Assembly: GCF_000224065.1 (NCBI RefSeq)
Contig: NZ_AFWT01000022.1
Span: 1 to 64,000 of the forward strand
Direction of reading: 5' to 3'
Length of the DNA stretch: 64,000 bases
From: Thiorhodococcus drewsii AZ1
Lineage (GTDB): Bacteria; Pseudomonadota; Gammaproteobacteria; Chromatiales; Chromatiaceae
Of the stretch, positions 9,387-17,375 are shown one piece after another. Under the pieces are notes generated by a model. That model did not search any database and had not been told where the DNA came from. It saw only the letters and a list, made by a program, of their open reading frames with translations. A program made the translations under genes and the position numbers. How positions within the stretch are numbered: position 1 is the stretch's first letter; the number at the start of each line of letters is the position of its first letter.

Positions 9387-9782
9387 TTGATCGAAGGCGA
9401 ATGTTTTTGCGGCGCGGTGCAATACCGTATCGATGGCGAACTCATGCATGCGCGATCCTGTCACTGCTCGCGCTGCCGGAAGGCCTTTAGCGGGGCGGGT
9501 TCGGCCTATGCCGAATTGGCCGATCCAGGGTCCTTCTCTTGGGTGCGTGGTGCCGAGAATCTGCAAGCGTATGCGTCTCAGCCCGACTGGGGGCTGATGT
9601 TCTGCAAGACCTGCGGCACGACGCTGTGCGGAACGCACAAGGGTCAGGTGCATGGGGTCACGCTGGGAACCCTGAATGGTGATCCCGGCATTCAGATCGA
9701 GGCGCATATCTTCGTGGGATCAAAGGCGCCGTGGGATCACATCGGCGGTTCAGCGCCGCAATTCGATACGTGGCAGACGTGA
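9387..9782 (+). CDS. GFA/CENP-V family zinc protein
   Basis: A 131-residue protein of the glutathione-dependent formaldehyde-activating (GFA) fold. The Zn ligands are visible: GECFCGAVQY (Cys-x-Cys), SCHCSRCRK (Cys-x-Cys-x-x-Cys) and FCKTCGTTLC (Cys-x-x-Cys). The start is a TTG at 9387, supported by GGGAGA 7 bases upstream. Members act as S-(hydroxymethyl)glutathione synthase or, more often, have unknown substrates; no formaldehyde dehydrogenase gene is near. Confidence 0.9.
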   Translation: MIEGECFCGAVQYRIDGELMHARSCHCSRCRKAFSGAGSAYAELADPGSFSWVRGAENLQAYASQPDWGLMFCKTCGTTLCGTHKGQVHGVTLGTLNGDPGIQIEAHIFVGSKAPWDHIGGSAPQFDTWQT

Positions 9783-9890
9783 TGCTCGGAAAATGCCTGC
9801 TCTGCCGCTCGAAACCCGCTGCGCGGGAACTGGCGGCATGAGCGAGGATTTTCGGCACTCCCTCCGGCTTTGTGATTAAATCCCGCGCCT

Positions 9891-11138
9891 ATGTATCATC
9901 CCCTCCCACTCTATATCGGCCTGCGCTACACGCGAGCGAAGCGTCGTAACCATTTCATCTCTTTCATCTCCGGGACCTCGATGGTCGGGATCACGCTGGG
10001 CATCGTCGCCCTGATCGTGGTGCTGTCCGTCATGAACGGATTTCACAAGGAGATCCAGCAACGCATCCTCAGCATGGCCTCGCATGCCACCCTGACCGAT
10101 CCCTATGGGGGCATGGCCAACTGGCGCGAGATCCTGGAGAAGGTGCGCGCCCATCGCGACGTGGTCGGTGCCGCGCCCTTCGTCGAGGTGCAGGGCATGC
10201 TGGTCAACGGCTCCCAGGTCAGCGGCGCCCTGATCCGGGGCATCCTGCCGACCGACGAGGATCAGGTCTCCGATCTGCGCCGCGAGATGACCCGGGGTTC
10301 GGTCGACGATCTGGTGGACGGCGAGTTCCGCATCATTCTGGGTCGCGATCTGGCGGCCTTTCTCGGGGTGGGTCCGGGGGACAAGGTCACCGTGGTAACG
10401 CCGCAGGTCAGCGCGACCCCGGTCGGTATCATGCCGCGTCTCAAGCGTTTCACCGTCAGCGGTATCTTCGCAGTCGGTATGGCCGACTACGACCGCAACG
10501 CGGCCTTCATTCAGCTCTCGGACGGAGCCAAGCTGCTGAACCTCGGCGATGCCGTGTCCGGGGTGCGGCTCAAGTTGACCGATATGTGGGAGGCGCCGCG
10601 TATGGCACGCGAGATCGCCTACGATCTCGGCGGCGTCTATCGCCTGGTCGACTGGACCCAGATGCACAGCAACTTCTTCAGCGCACTGGCGATGGAGAAA
10701 CGCATGATGGGGATCATCCTCTTCCTCATCGTCGCGGTGGCAGCCTTCAACATCGTCTCGACCCTGGTGATGGTGGTGACCGACAAGCAGTCCGACATCG
10801 CGGTGATGCGCACGCTCGGCATCTCGCCTGGACGCATCATGGCCATCTTCATGGTCCAGGGCACGGCGATCGGCTTGATCGGAACCCTGATCGGCATGGT
10901 CGCCGGCGTGATACTGGCCCTGAACGTGGAGCCGGTGGTGGGAGCCATCGAGAGCCTGTTCGGTGTCCATTTCCTCGATCCAAGCATCTATTACATCAGC
11001 GAGCTTCCCTCCGACGTGCACCTCTCCGATGTCCTGTCGATCGGTGCCGGCGCCTTCTTGATGTCGGTTCTGGCGACCCTCTATCCGGCCTGGCGCGCCG
11101 CCAGGACCCAGCCGGCGGAGGCGTTGCGTTATGAGTGA
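9891..11138 (+). CDS. lolC: Lipoprotein-releasing ABC transporter permease LolC/LolE
   Basis: A 415-residue inner-membrane permease of the Lol system, which extracts outer-membrane lipoproteins from the inner membrane and passes them to LolA. It has an N-terminal helix (residues about 20-48, with [20 protein letters not shown]), a large periplasmic domain, and three C-terminal helices in the FtsX-like region from about 265 on. It ends [17 protein letters not shown], as LolC/E proteins do. It overlaps lolD by 8 bp, so the two are translationally coupled. Only one permease gene is here, so it may act as a homodimer (LolF-like) or pair with one elsewhere. Confidence 0.95.
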   Translation: MYHPLPLYIGLRYTRAKRRNHFISFISGTSMVGITLGIVALIVVLSVMNGFHKEIQQRILSMASHATLTDPYGGMANWREILEKVRAHRDVVGAAPFVEVQGMLVNGSQVSGALIRGILPTDEDQVSDLRREMTRGSVDDLVDGEFRIILGRDLAAFLGVGPGDKVTVVTPQVSATPVGIMPRLKRFTVSGIFAVGMADYDRNAAFIQLSDGAKLLNLGDAVSGVRLKLTDMWEAPRMAREIAYDLGGVYRLVDWTQMHSNFFSALAMEKRMMGIILFLIVAVAAFNIVSTLVMVVTDKQSDIAVMRTLGISPGRIMAIFMVQGTAIGLIGTLIGMVAGVILALNVEPVVGAIESLFGVHFLDPSIYYISELPSDVHLSDVLSIGAGAFLMSVLATLYPAWRAARTQPAEALRYE

Positions 11139-11832
11139 GTCGACATTGGTTCTGGAAGCCAAGGGTCTGGTCAAGACCTTCCACCAGGGACCTCAGGTGG
11201 TCGAGGTGCTGCAGGGCGTCGATTTCACCGTAAGCGCCGGTGAGCGTATCGCCATCCTCGGGGCCTCGGGGTCGGGCAAGAGCACCCTGCTGCATTGCAT
11301 CGGCGGATTGGATCGCCCGAGTGCAGGCAGTCTGCGATGGCTCGGCCAGGACGTGAGCAAGCTGTCCGAATCGCAGATCGGTCGGTTGCGCAACCGCCAT
11401 CTGGGGTTCGTCTATCAGTTTCACCATCTGCTGCCCGAATTCACCGCGCTGGAGAACGTGGCCATGCCGTTCCTGATCGGCGGGGCCAAGCCGACGGAGG
11501 CGAGGGAGACGGCCGAGGATCTGCTGCGGCGGGTCGGTCTCGGTCATCGCGGCGCCCATAAGCCGGGCGAACTCTCGGGCGGCGAGCGCCAGCGCGCGGC
11601 GGTTGCCCGCGCACTGGTGACGCATCCGGCCTGTCTGTTGGCGGACGAGCCCACAGGCAACCTGGACCGCAATACCTCGGCCGGCGTCTACGAGCTGATG
11701 CTGGAACTCAATCGCGAGATCGGCACCAGTCTGGTGCTCGTCACCCACGACCTGGAGTTGGCCGGGCGGATGGATCAGGTCTGGTTCTTGGAGGACGGAC
11801 GGCTGGTGCGCGATTCGACCATCGAGCGATAG
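11131..11832 (+). CDS. lolD: Lipoprotein-releasing ABC transporter ATPase LolD
   Basis: A 233-residue ABC ATPase that powers the LolC/E permease. Walker A is GASGSGKST near residues 42-50, the Q-loop region reads [12 protein letters not shown], the signature is [15 protein letters not shown], and Walker B plus the following Glu is CLLADEPTG. The H-loop is LVTHD. It starts inside the last codons of lolC. Its last 58 bp overlap the 3' end of the opposing DUF2062 gene. Confidence 0.97.
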   Translation: MSESTLVLEAKGLVKTFHQGPQVVEVLQGVDFTVSAGERIAILGASGSGKSTLLHCIGGLDRPSAGSLRWLGQDVSKLSESQIGRLRNRHLGFVYQFHHLLPEFTALENVAMPFLIGGAKPTEARETAEDLLRRVGLGHRGAHKPGELSGGERQRAAVARALVTHPACLLADEPTGNLDRNTSAGVYELMLELNREIGTSLVLVTHDLELAGRMDQVWFLEDGRLVRDSTIER

Positions 11833-12329
11833 CGCGCCTTCCGAGCCTGGATCTGGCGCATCAGCTTCCAGCGCCAGAGGATCTGGATGCTCAGGTATCC
11901 CAGCAGACCGCAGACGGCGCCGCAGATGATGCTGCCGAGCAGCACGGGGGCGGTGACCGCCAACCAGTTGTGCCAGTCCAGCCAGAAGTGGACGTTGAAT
12001 CCCTCCGCCTGCATACCGAGTATCCAGCAGCCGACCACGTAGGCGACATAGAACATGGGCGGGATGGTCACTGGATTGGAGATCCAGACCAGCGCCATGG
12101 AGATGGGTAGGTTCACGCGCAGATAGATGGCGAGCGCGGCCACGATGAAGGTGTGGCCGAACGGTGGCAGGTACATGACGAACATGCCGATCCCGAAGGC
12201 GCCGGCGACCGAATGACGGTTCAGATGCCAGAGGTTGGGATCGTGCAGTAGCTTACCGAAGATGCCAAGATATCGATTCTCATGGATCGATTTTGGGGTC
12301 GGCATGACCCGTTTCAGCCATTTCTTCAC
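11775..12329 (-). CDS. DUF2062 membrane protein
   Basis: A 184-residue protein of the DUF2062 family, common in gammaproteobacteria and of unknown biochemical role. It begins with a GTG at 12329 ([15 protein letters not shown]), shows the family core [20 protein letters not shown], and has three hydrophobic helices (about 40-80, 88-110, 128-155) with [19 protein letters not shown] between them. The last 58 bp overlap the end of lolD on the other strand, an unusually long convergent overlap. No strong ribosome-binding site is visible. Confidence 0.88.
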   Translation of the reverse strand: MKKWLKRVMPTPKSIHENRYLGIFGKLLHDPNLWHLNRHSVAGAFGIGMFVMYLPPFGHTFIVAALAIYLRVNLPISMALVWISNPVTIPPMFYVAYVVGCWILGMQAEGFNVHFWLDWHNWLAVTAPVLLGSIICGAVCGLLGYLSIQILWRWKLMRQIQARKARYRSMVESRTSRPSSKNQT

Positions 12330-12485
12330 TCAGCAAGTCCGCTTGGTCTTCATCTCGGCAGGATGGCGCGAGTATAGGGTAGCCGCGCCCGGATCCGTCG
12401 ATCGATCTCTGTGTCCGAAGACCGTCCGTCGGGCAAGAAACGCGCTGATGCGACCTATGTCCGCTCAGATGGCGGCTAGGCGCCG

Positions 12486-14828
12486 ATGAGCGGCCTTTGG
12501 CCGCTGGCCTTCGCCGTTGGGATCCTGATCGTCTATTTCGCGCCTGGATTACCGCCGACGTGGGCCGTTGCGGCGCCGATCCTACTCGGGCTTTCCCTTG
12601 CGTGCAAAATTCCTCGATGGCGTCCTGTCGCGGCCCTCGCGCTCGGACTCTTCTGGGCGCAGATTCATGTCGTTCAGTCGCTGCATCACCCCTTCCCGGA
12701 AGCGCTGGCGCTGAGTCGTGCGCCGGTGCTCGTCGAGGGCCGTATCGCCTCGATTCCGGTCGTGAGAAACGGCACGGTGCGCTTCCTGTTCGAGGTGGAG
12801 CAATGCTCGAGGGACGGCACGTCCCTGGCGTTCGCGGGCCGGGTTCGTCTTACCTGGTACCGTGACGCCCCTGCGCTTTGGGCCGGCGAACGCTGGCGTC
12901 TTCCCGTTCGGCTCAAGCCGCCCCACGGCTACGCCAATCCTGGCGGCTTCGATTTCGAGCGTTGGCTGTTCGGGCAGGGGGTCAAGGCGACCGGCTATGT
13001 GCGTGCTGGCGCGGAGCGTCTGGACGATGGAGCGGGGCATTTCAGGCTCGCGCGCTGGCGCCAGGGACTGTCCGAGCATCTGGCTCGGGTGCTGGACGGG
13101 GCACGCGCGACTGGGCTGGTTCAGGCCCTTGTCGTCGGCGATCGCTCCGGCTTGGAGCGGAGCGACTGGGAGGCGTTGACCAGGACCGGAACCAATCATC
13201 TGGTCGCCATCTCCGGACTTCACGTCGGTTTGGTCGCCGGTGGCCTGCTGTTGGTCGGACGCTGGCTCTGGTCTCGCAGTGCCCGGCTGACGCTGCTCAT
13301 GGCCGCGCCGCGCGCCGCTGTGGTTGGCGCCATGCTGGCGGCCGTCGGTTATGCGGCGTTGGCCGGATTCGCCGTCTCGACCCAGCGTGCACTCATCATG
13401 CTTGCGGTGCTGCTCGGGGCGCTCTATTGGGGACGCACCACGCGGCCATTCCACGCCCTGAGCCTGGCCTTGCTGGGTGTGCTTCTTTGGGATCCGGCGG
13501 CGGTGCTCTCCCACGGGTTCTGGCTCTCCTTCGGTGCCGTCGGTCTGCTGCTCCACGCCCTCGGGCAGCGACTCCCACGGCAATCGCGCGCCGGCGTCTG
13601 GTGGCGGGCGCAATGGGCGGTTGGCATCGGATTGGCGCCTCTGCTCTTTCTGTTCTTCGACCGCGCCTCGCTGATCGCACCACTGGTCAATCTGGTTGCG
13701 GTGCCGCTCTTCGGGCTCCTGTTGCCGTTGGTGCTGATCGCCAGCCTTGCGAGCCTGATTCCGGGCGCGACCCTACCGCTCACACTGATCGCCGAGCTGT
13801 TGGGTCGCTGTCTCGACGCCCTGATCTGGCTCGGGGGGCGCGACTGGGCCGCGCTCGATCTGTCCGCACGTCCGTTCTGGGTCTGGGTGGTCGCGGGGGT
13901 GGCCGTGCTGCTCCTATTGGCACCGCGTGGTCTGCCTGGACGCTGGCTGGGCGTTCTGCTGCTGTTGCCCGCCGCCCTGGTGCATCCGCCCGTTCCACCT
14001 CCGGGTGCGCTCTGGTTCTATCTGCTGGATGTGGGGCAGGGGTTGGCGATCGTGGTCGTGACGCACGACGGGACACTGATCTACGACACGGGGCCGAGCT
14101 ATCCGGGCGGGTTCGACAGCGGTCGGCAGATCATTCTGCCCTTCCTGCACAGCCAAGGGATCGTGCGTATCGATCGGCTGGTGGTCAGTCATGCCGACCG
14201 CGACCATTCGGGCGGTGCATCCGCTCTGGCGGACGCCATGCCGATCGGTCGGATTCAGAGTGGCGAGCCGGATCAGCTCGACCTGGCTGGGGCGAGGCGC
14301 TGTCGTGTCGGCGATGGCTGGGAATGGTCGGGTGTGTCGTTCCGCTTCCTGTACCCGGACGATCGCGCGACCCGCGACAACGACGCCTCCTGCGTGCTCA
14401 AGATCACCGCTGGCGATCGTTCGATCCTCCTGACCGGTGATGCCAGCAAGGCGGTCGAGCAGGAGTTGATCGAGCGTTTTGGGAATGGATTGCGCGCCGA
14501 TATCCTGGTTGCGGGCCACCACGGCAGCGCGACCTCCAGCTCGGAGGCGTTTCTGCGGACGGTTGCGCCGGAGTGGATTTTGTTCTCCTCGGGATATCTC
14601 AACCGGTTCGGTTTTCCATCGAGCGAGGTCTGTGCTCGGGTGGATGCGCTGGGGATCGCGAGCTTGAATACGGCGACGTCGGGTGCGATCGAGCTGCGGC
14701 TGGATGCGGGCGGACGGATCGAGGGCCCCTGGGGATGGCGGTCGCGGGCCGGCAGAATCTGGACCCATCGACCCGGAGTGGATGGTCTTGAGGAAGAGTC
14801 TCAGTGCGGCAGGTCGGCCGCTCCTTGA
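12486..14828 (+). CDS. comEC: DNA internalization protein ComEC/Rec2
   Basis: A 780-residue inner-membrane channel for uptake of single-stranded DNA during natural transformation. The N-terminal helices and DUF4131 region (to about 190) are followed by the Competence membrane domain (from about 215, with GTNHLVAISGLHVGLVAGG). A C-terminal metallo-beta-lactamase-like domain starts near 505 (LDVGQGLAIVV) with SHADRDHSGG, LLTGDAS and AGHHGSATSS. Length and domain order are complete. Its 3' end overlaps the opposing WGR-like gene by 28 bp. Confidence 0.95.
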   Translation: MSGLWPLAFAVGILIVYFAPGLPPTWAVAAPILLGLSLACKIPRWRPVAALALGLFWAQIHVVQSLHHPFPEALALSRAPVLVEGRIASIPVVRNGTVRFLFEVEQCSRDGTSLAFAGRVRLTWYRDAPALWAGERWRLPVRLKPPHGYANPGGFDFERWLFGQGVKATGYVRAGAERLDDGAGHFRLARWRQGLSEHLARVLDGARATGLVQALVVGDRSGLERSDWEALTRTGTNHLVAISGLHVGLVAGGLLLVGRWLWSRSARLTLLMAAPRAAVVGAMLAAVGYAALAGFAVSTQRALIMLAVLLGALYWGRTTRPFHALSLALLGVLLWDPAAVLSHGFWLSFGAVGLLLHALGQRLPRQSRAGVWWRAQWAVGIGLAPLLFLFFDRASLIAPLVNLVAVPLFGLLLPLVLIASLASLIPGATLPLTLIAELLGRCLDALIWLGGRDWAALDLSARPFWVWVVAGVAVLLLLAPRGLPGRWLGVLLLLPAALVHPPVPPPGALWFYLLDVGQGLAIVVVTHDGTLIYDTGPSYPGGFDSGRQIILPFLHSQGIVRIDRLVVSHADRDHSGGASALADAMPIGRIQSGEPDQLDLAGARRCRVGDGWEWSGVSFRFLYPDDRATRDNDASCVLKITAGDRSILLTGDASKAVEQELIERFGNGLRADILVAGHHGSATSSSEAFLRTVAPEWILFSSGYLNRFGFPSSEVCARVDALGIASLNTATSGAIELRLDAGGRIEGPWGWRSRAGRIWTHRPGVDGLEEESQCGRSAAP

Positions 14829-15040
14829 ATCAGGTGGTAGCCGTGCTGTCTGCGGCGTCTGTCGATCGCCTTGAGCTGTTCGAGCCCGGCCTCGTAGGAG
14901 GGCACGCCTGTCTTGCGCATCTGGCTCTGGCGCGAATGCAATACTCCCCAACAGGCGACAAGGGTCCAGTCACCGAAGAGGTCTTCTATCAGATGAGCTT
15001 GATAGTAGCGGTCTTTTTCGGGCTGTATCCAGCGATACAT
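14801..15040 (-). CDS. Small WGR-like protein
   Basis: A 79-residue protein starting MYRWIQPEKDRYYQAHLIED and containing GDWTLVACWGVLHSRQSQMR. The tryptophan-rich strand followed by WG..x..R resembles the WGR fold, found in some PARPs and in small bacterial proteins near restriction or toxin loci. The ATG at 15040 is chosen because AGGAG lies about 10 bases upstream, while the ATG at 15049 is too close to it. The gene converges on comEC with a 28-bp overlap. Function unknown. Confidence 0.65.
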   Translation of the reverse strand: MYRWIQPEKDRYYQAHLIEDLFGDWTLVACWGVLHSRQSQMRKTGVPSYEAGLEQLKAIDRRRRQHGYHLIQGAADLPH

Positions 15041-15410
15041 GGGTCCCATTCTCCTGACGTCGCGAAGGGGCGGGCGCCCTCTAGCTGATTGCCGGTTCTG
15101 TTCGCGGCTCTCGGATGAATCGATCGGATGCTTGGCCGGCACTCTCAAGGTCGACCCATGGGTCGGCTTTCAGGCCGAGATTATCAGCAAAGTCAAACGC
15201 TTGCCATGAATCAAGGTCGATCGGGGCCGGGTATTGTACGGGAACTCGTCCCTCGGATGGAAATGCGGGTGGACATGCAGTCGCAATGAAGCCGCGTTGG
15301 AGGTGCGATGCATCTGGCCATGAGACGCGTCTCTGTCCGAGCGAGCACGAGGGAATCCGTGCGCGAGGTTGGTTCAACCTGTCGGTCCCTTATTTCCCCT
15401 TGGGCGTCTG
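15041..15410. other. 370-bp stretch without a supportable gene
   Basis: Both strands have open frames here. The minus-strand frame (15081-15377) holds a plausible stretch ending VDLESAGQAS but lacks a convincing start codon or ribosome-binding site, and no family is recognised. The region separates the comEC/WGR block from the decayed gene at 15411 and probably marks the left shoulder of the acquired segment. Confidence 0.4.
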
Positions 15411-15739
15411 ATGGCCACCCCCTCGGCCTTGGCCATGCTGGAGAATCACGGGGTCGATCCCTTGTCGCTCCTTCAGCGTCACGTCAGGGTGACTGGCGAT
15501 CTCACGGCTGAGGGCATTGCGAGATCGCCCTACCGCTCACCGATCGATGCCGAGATCGCGGCCTTCGTGGCCCGATTGGATGCCGACTTGCGGGGGAGTA
15601 TTTCGAGGAACGAGCAGCCATCACCGAATTCGATGGCGGTCTGACTCGCTCCGAAGCCGAGCGTCAGGCATATGAGCTGCCCCGGGAGCTGCTACAGCGT
15701 CGACATCCCCGAGATGACGCCGTCGATCCTTGGGCCTGA
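15411..15739 (+). pseudogene. Frameshifted remnant of accessory hypothetical gene(s)
   Basis: The first frame starts MATPSALAMLENHGVDPLSL with LLQRHV and GDLTAE, like small plasmid- or phage-borne proteins of the type ATP-ALxxLE..G-DP-LLxRH. It continues to PIDAEIAAFVARLDADLRG. Homology then moves to another frame at about 15592: EYFEERAAITEFDGGLTRSE, ERQAYELPRELLQ, ending at the TGA at 15737-15739. The two parts look like remains of two neighbouring accessory genes fused by deletion, or of one gene with a frameshift. It sits at the left border of the reverse-transcriptase insert. Confidence 0.5.
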
Positions 15740-16136
15740 TGGTCCGTCGACCGTGCGAGCCCGACCGGAAATCGATCGGAACGGGTCCGTACGGTCGTCT
15801 TCGGCCAGACGGCCCTGACGTCGATGCGCTTGAAGGGCGCGACAGGGAGGTGGTCATTTTTTTATCAGAAGACTGGAGGTTGACGGACTGGAGGTACGTT
15901 AGCTTGCCTGATGTAATGATTGCCACGCGCTGAGTAACAGTCTACTTAGCAGACTGGTTAACGCAATTTTTCTCTTTAACTCATTGCCTTACATGTTATT
16001 TAACACTCTTCTGCGAGCTTGTTCTCCCTACCCTCACTACTCTAAGTAGAAGTACAGAATGCATAACCCTTTAGAGGCGATCAGAAAAGGGTTATCCTGT
16101 CGTTCTACGTGCCCCATCTAGAGAAAGGGAGCCTCT
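15740..16136 (+). promoter_or_regulatory. AT-rich leader of the reverse transcriptase operon with two hairpins
   Basis: This 397-bp stretch has no supportable gene. From about 15850 the base composition turns AT-rich. Two inverted repeats stand out: 15935-15960 (CAGTCT/AGACTG extended by TAA/TTA with a bulged G) and 16063-16095 (perfect 10-bp arms ATAACCCTTT/AAAGGGTTAT). The second ends 41 bases before the first reverse transcriptase gene. GGGAG precedes its GTG start by 5 bases. The hairpins may be an attenuator or the 5' part of an RNA. No ACACAC tract occurs here. I could not fix a promoter. Confidence 0.4.
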
Positions 16137-17375
16137 GTGCACGATCAATCTTTTGGTTACTCCAGCCTCCTTCGTTGCCTTCGACGATCGGATTTCTATA
16201 CCCATCGAGATCTTCACATCGATGACCGCAAACGCCTATATATAGAAAATGGCGTGAACATCCTTCGCGATGAATGGCCTCGCAACCCTTTAATTAAAAG
16301 ACATACCTGTAAAAAGGATTTTTATTTCGTAGACAACCTTCCGTCCATTCTAATACTCCGAAAGATCCAAAAAAATCTACAGCATGCTTACAAGCCCACC
16401 ACTCTTAATCGAAATTCTGTCGTCAATGTATTATCAAGACTACTTCAAGAAGGAACGCCCTATCGAGTATACAGAACGGACATCCGCTCCTTTTTCGAAA
16501 GCGTAGACACCGTCCCACTGCTAGAGTCAATTAACAAAAAAAGCGGGCTAAGCCCCCTTACAAAAGAGGCATTACAGCATTTTTTCAGGCATTACAAAGC
16601 AGCTGGAGGAGTCGGGCTTCCAAGAGGATTAAGTCTAAGCTCTGTGCTCTCTGAAATCGCACTGCATGATTTCGATAACACAATAAAGAGAAATATTCAT
16701 TCGCAATATTATGCCCGATATGTCGATGACATTCTTGTTATTACAGATGCTCGCGAAGCGGAAAAAGAATTTTACGAATTTATCGCAAACGCTCTTCCTG
16801 AATCTTTAGAATTAAATTACAAAAAAACCTCCGTCATCACATTAAAAAAATCCATAAAAGAATCTGGCACACATGAATTAGAATATCTTGGCTATCGCTT
16901 AATTGTCCCCCCTCTAAAAGGAAGTAGCAATACAAAAGATAAAAGTTTTCGCCAAGTCGAAATAGAAATCGCTGATAAAAAAATAAACAAAATAAAAACA
17001 AAAATAGTCAGATCTTTTCTAAGCTTCGCTCAAAACAGAGACTTCATACTACTACATGACAGATTAAAATATCTCACTAAAAATTTTTCAGTTTACGATT
17101 ACAAAACCGGAACTAAAAATCTTTCTGGCATCTTCCACAACTACCCCAACCTCAGCCATAACAACCAGAGCATTGAACTTTTAGACAAATTCCTAAAAAT
17201 TGCCATTATTTCACAAAAGGGAAGGTCTTTTTCTCGAACCAACGGCCTATTAACAAAACGTCAGCAGCGATTGCTTCTTACTTTAAGTTTTAGAAAGGGT
17301 TTCTCCGAAAAAGATTTCATCCACTTTAGTGGAAAACGGATTATTCAGATACAAGAGTGTTGGAAAAATGCGTAA
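16137..17375 (+). CDS. drt3a: Defence reverse transcriptase Drt3a (UG3 type)
   Basis: A 412-residue reverse transcriptase. The RT core runs from about residue 60 to 270: motif A TDIRSFFESVD (catalytic Asp115), then GGVGLPRGLSLSSVLSEIAL, then ARYVDDILVITD (Asp197 and Asp198), then LEYLGYRL. The region after about 290 is Lys- and Asn-rich with no recognised domain. There is no maturase or endonuclease domain, so it is not a group II intron protein. Size, absence of a retron VTG motif, and the second, different reverse transcriptase directly downstream point to DRT3, an antiphage system of UG3 plus UG8 enzymes. As I recall, Drt3a makes poly(GT) DNA on an ncRNA template. GTG start; AT-rich codon use unlike all neighbours. 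Confidence 0.85.
   Translation: MHDQSFGYSSLLRCLRRSDFYTHRDLHIDDRKRLYIENGVNILRDEWPRNPLIKRHTCKKDFYFVDNLPSILILRKIQKNLQHAYKPTTLNRNSVVNVLSRLLQEGTPYRVYRTDIRSFFESVDTVPLLESINKKSGLSPLTKEALQHFFRHYKAAGGVGLPRGLSLSSVLSEIALHDFDNTIKRNIHSQYYARYVDDILVITDAREAEKEFYEFIANALPESLELNYKKTSVITLKKSIKESGTHELEYLGYRLIVPPLKGSSNTKDKSFRQVEIEIADKKINKIKTKIVRSFLSFAQNRDFILLHDRLKYLTKNFSVYDYKTGTKNLSGIFHNYPNLSHNNQSIELLDKFLKIAIISQKGRSFSRTNGLLTKRQQRLLLTLSFRKGFSEKDFIHFSGKRIIQIQECWKNA

Noticed and set aside
9876-11174. 432-codon minus-strand frame opposite lolC
   Set aside because: His/Asp-rich shadow with no known domain; LolC on the plus strand is certain.
15081-15377. 98-codon minus-strand frame upstream of the WGR-like gene
   Set aside because: Some stretches look protein-like, but there is no start with a ribosome-binding site and no family match; left as a gap.
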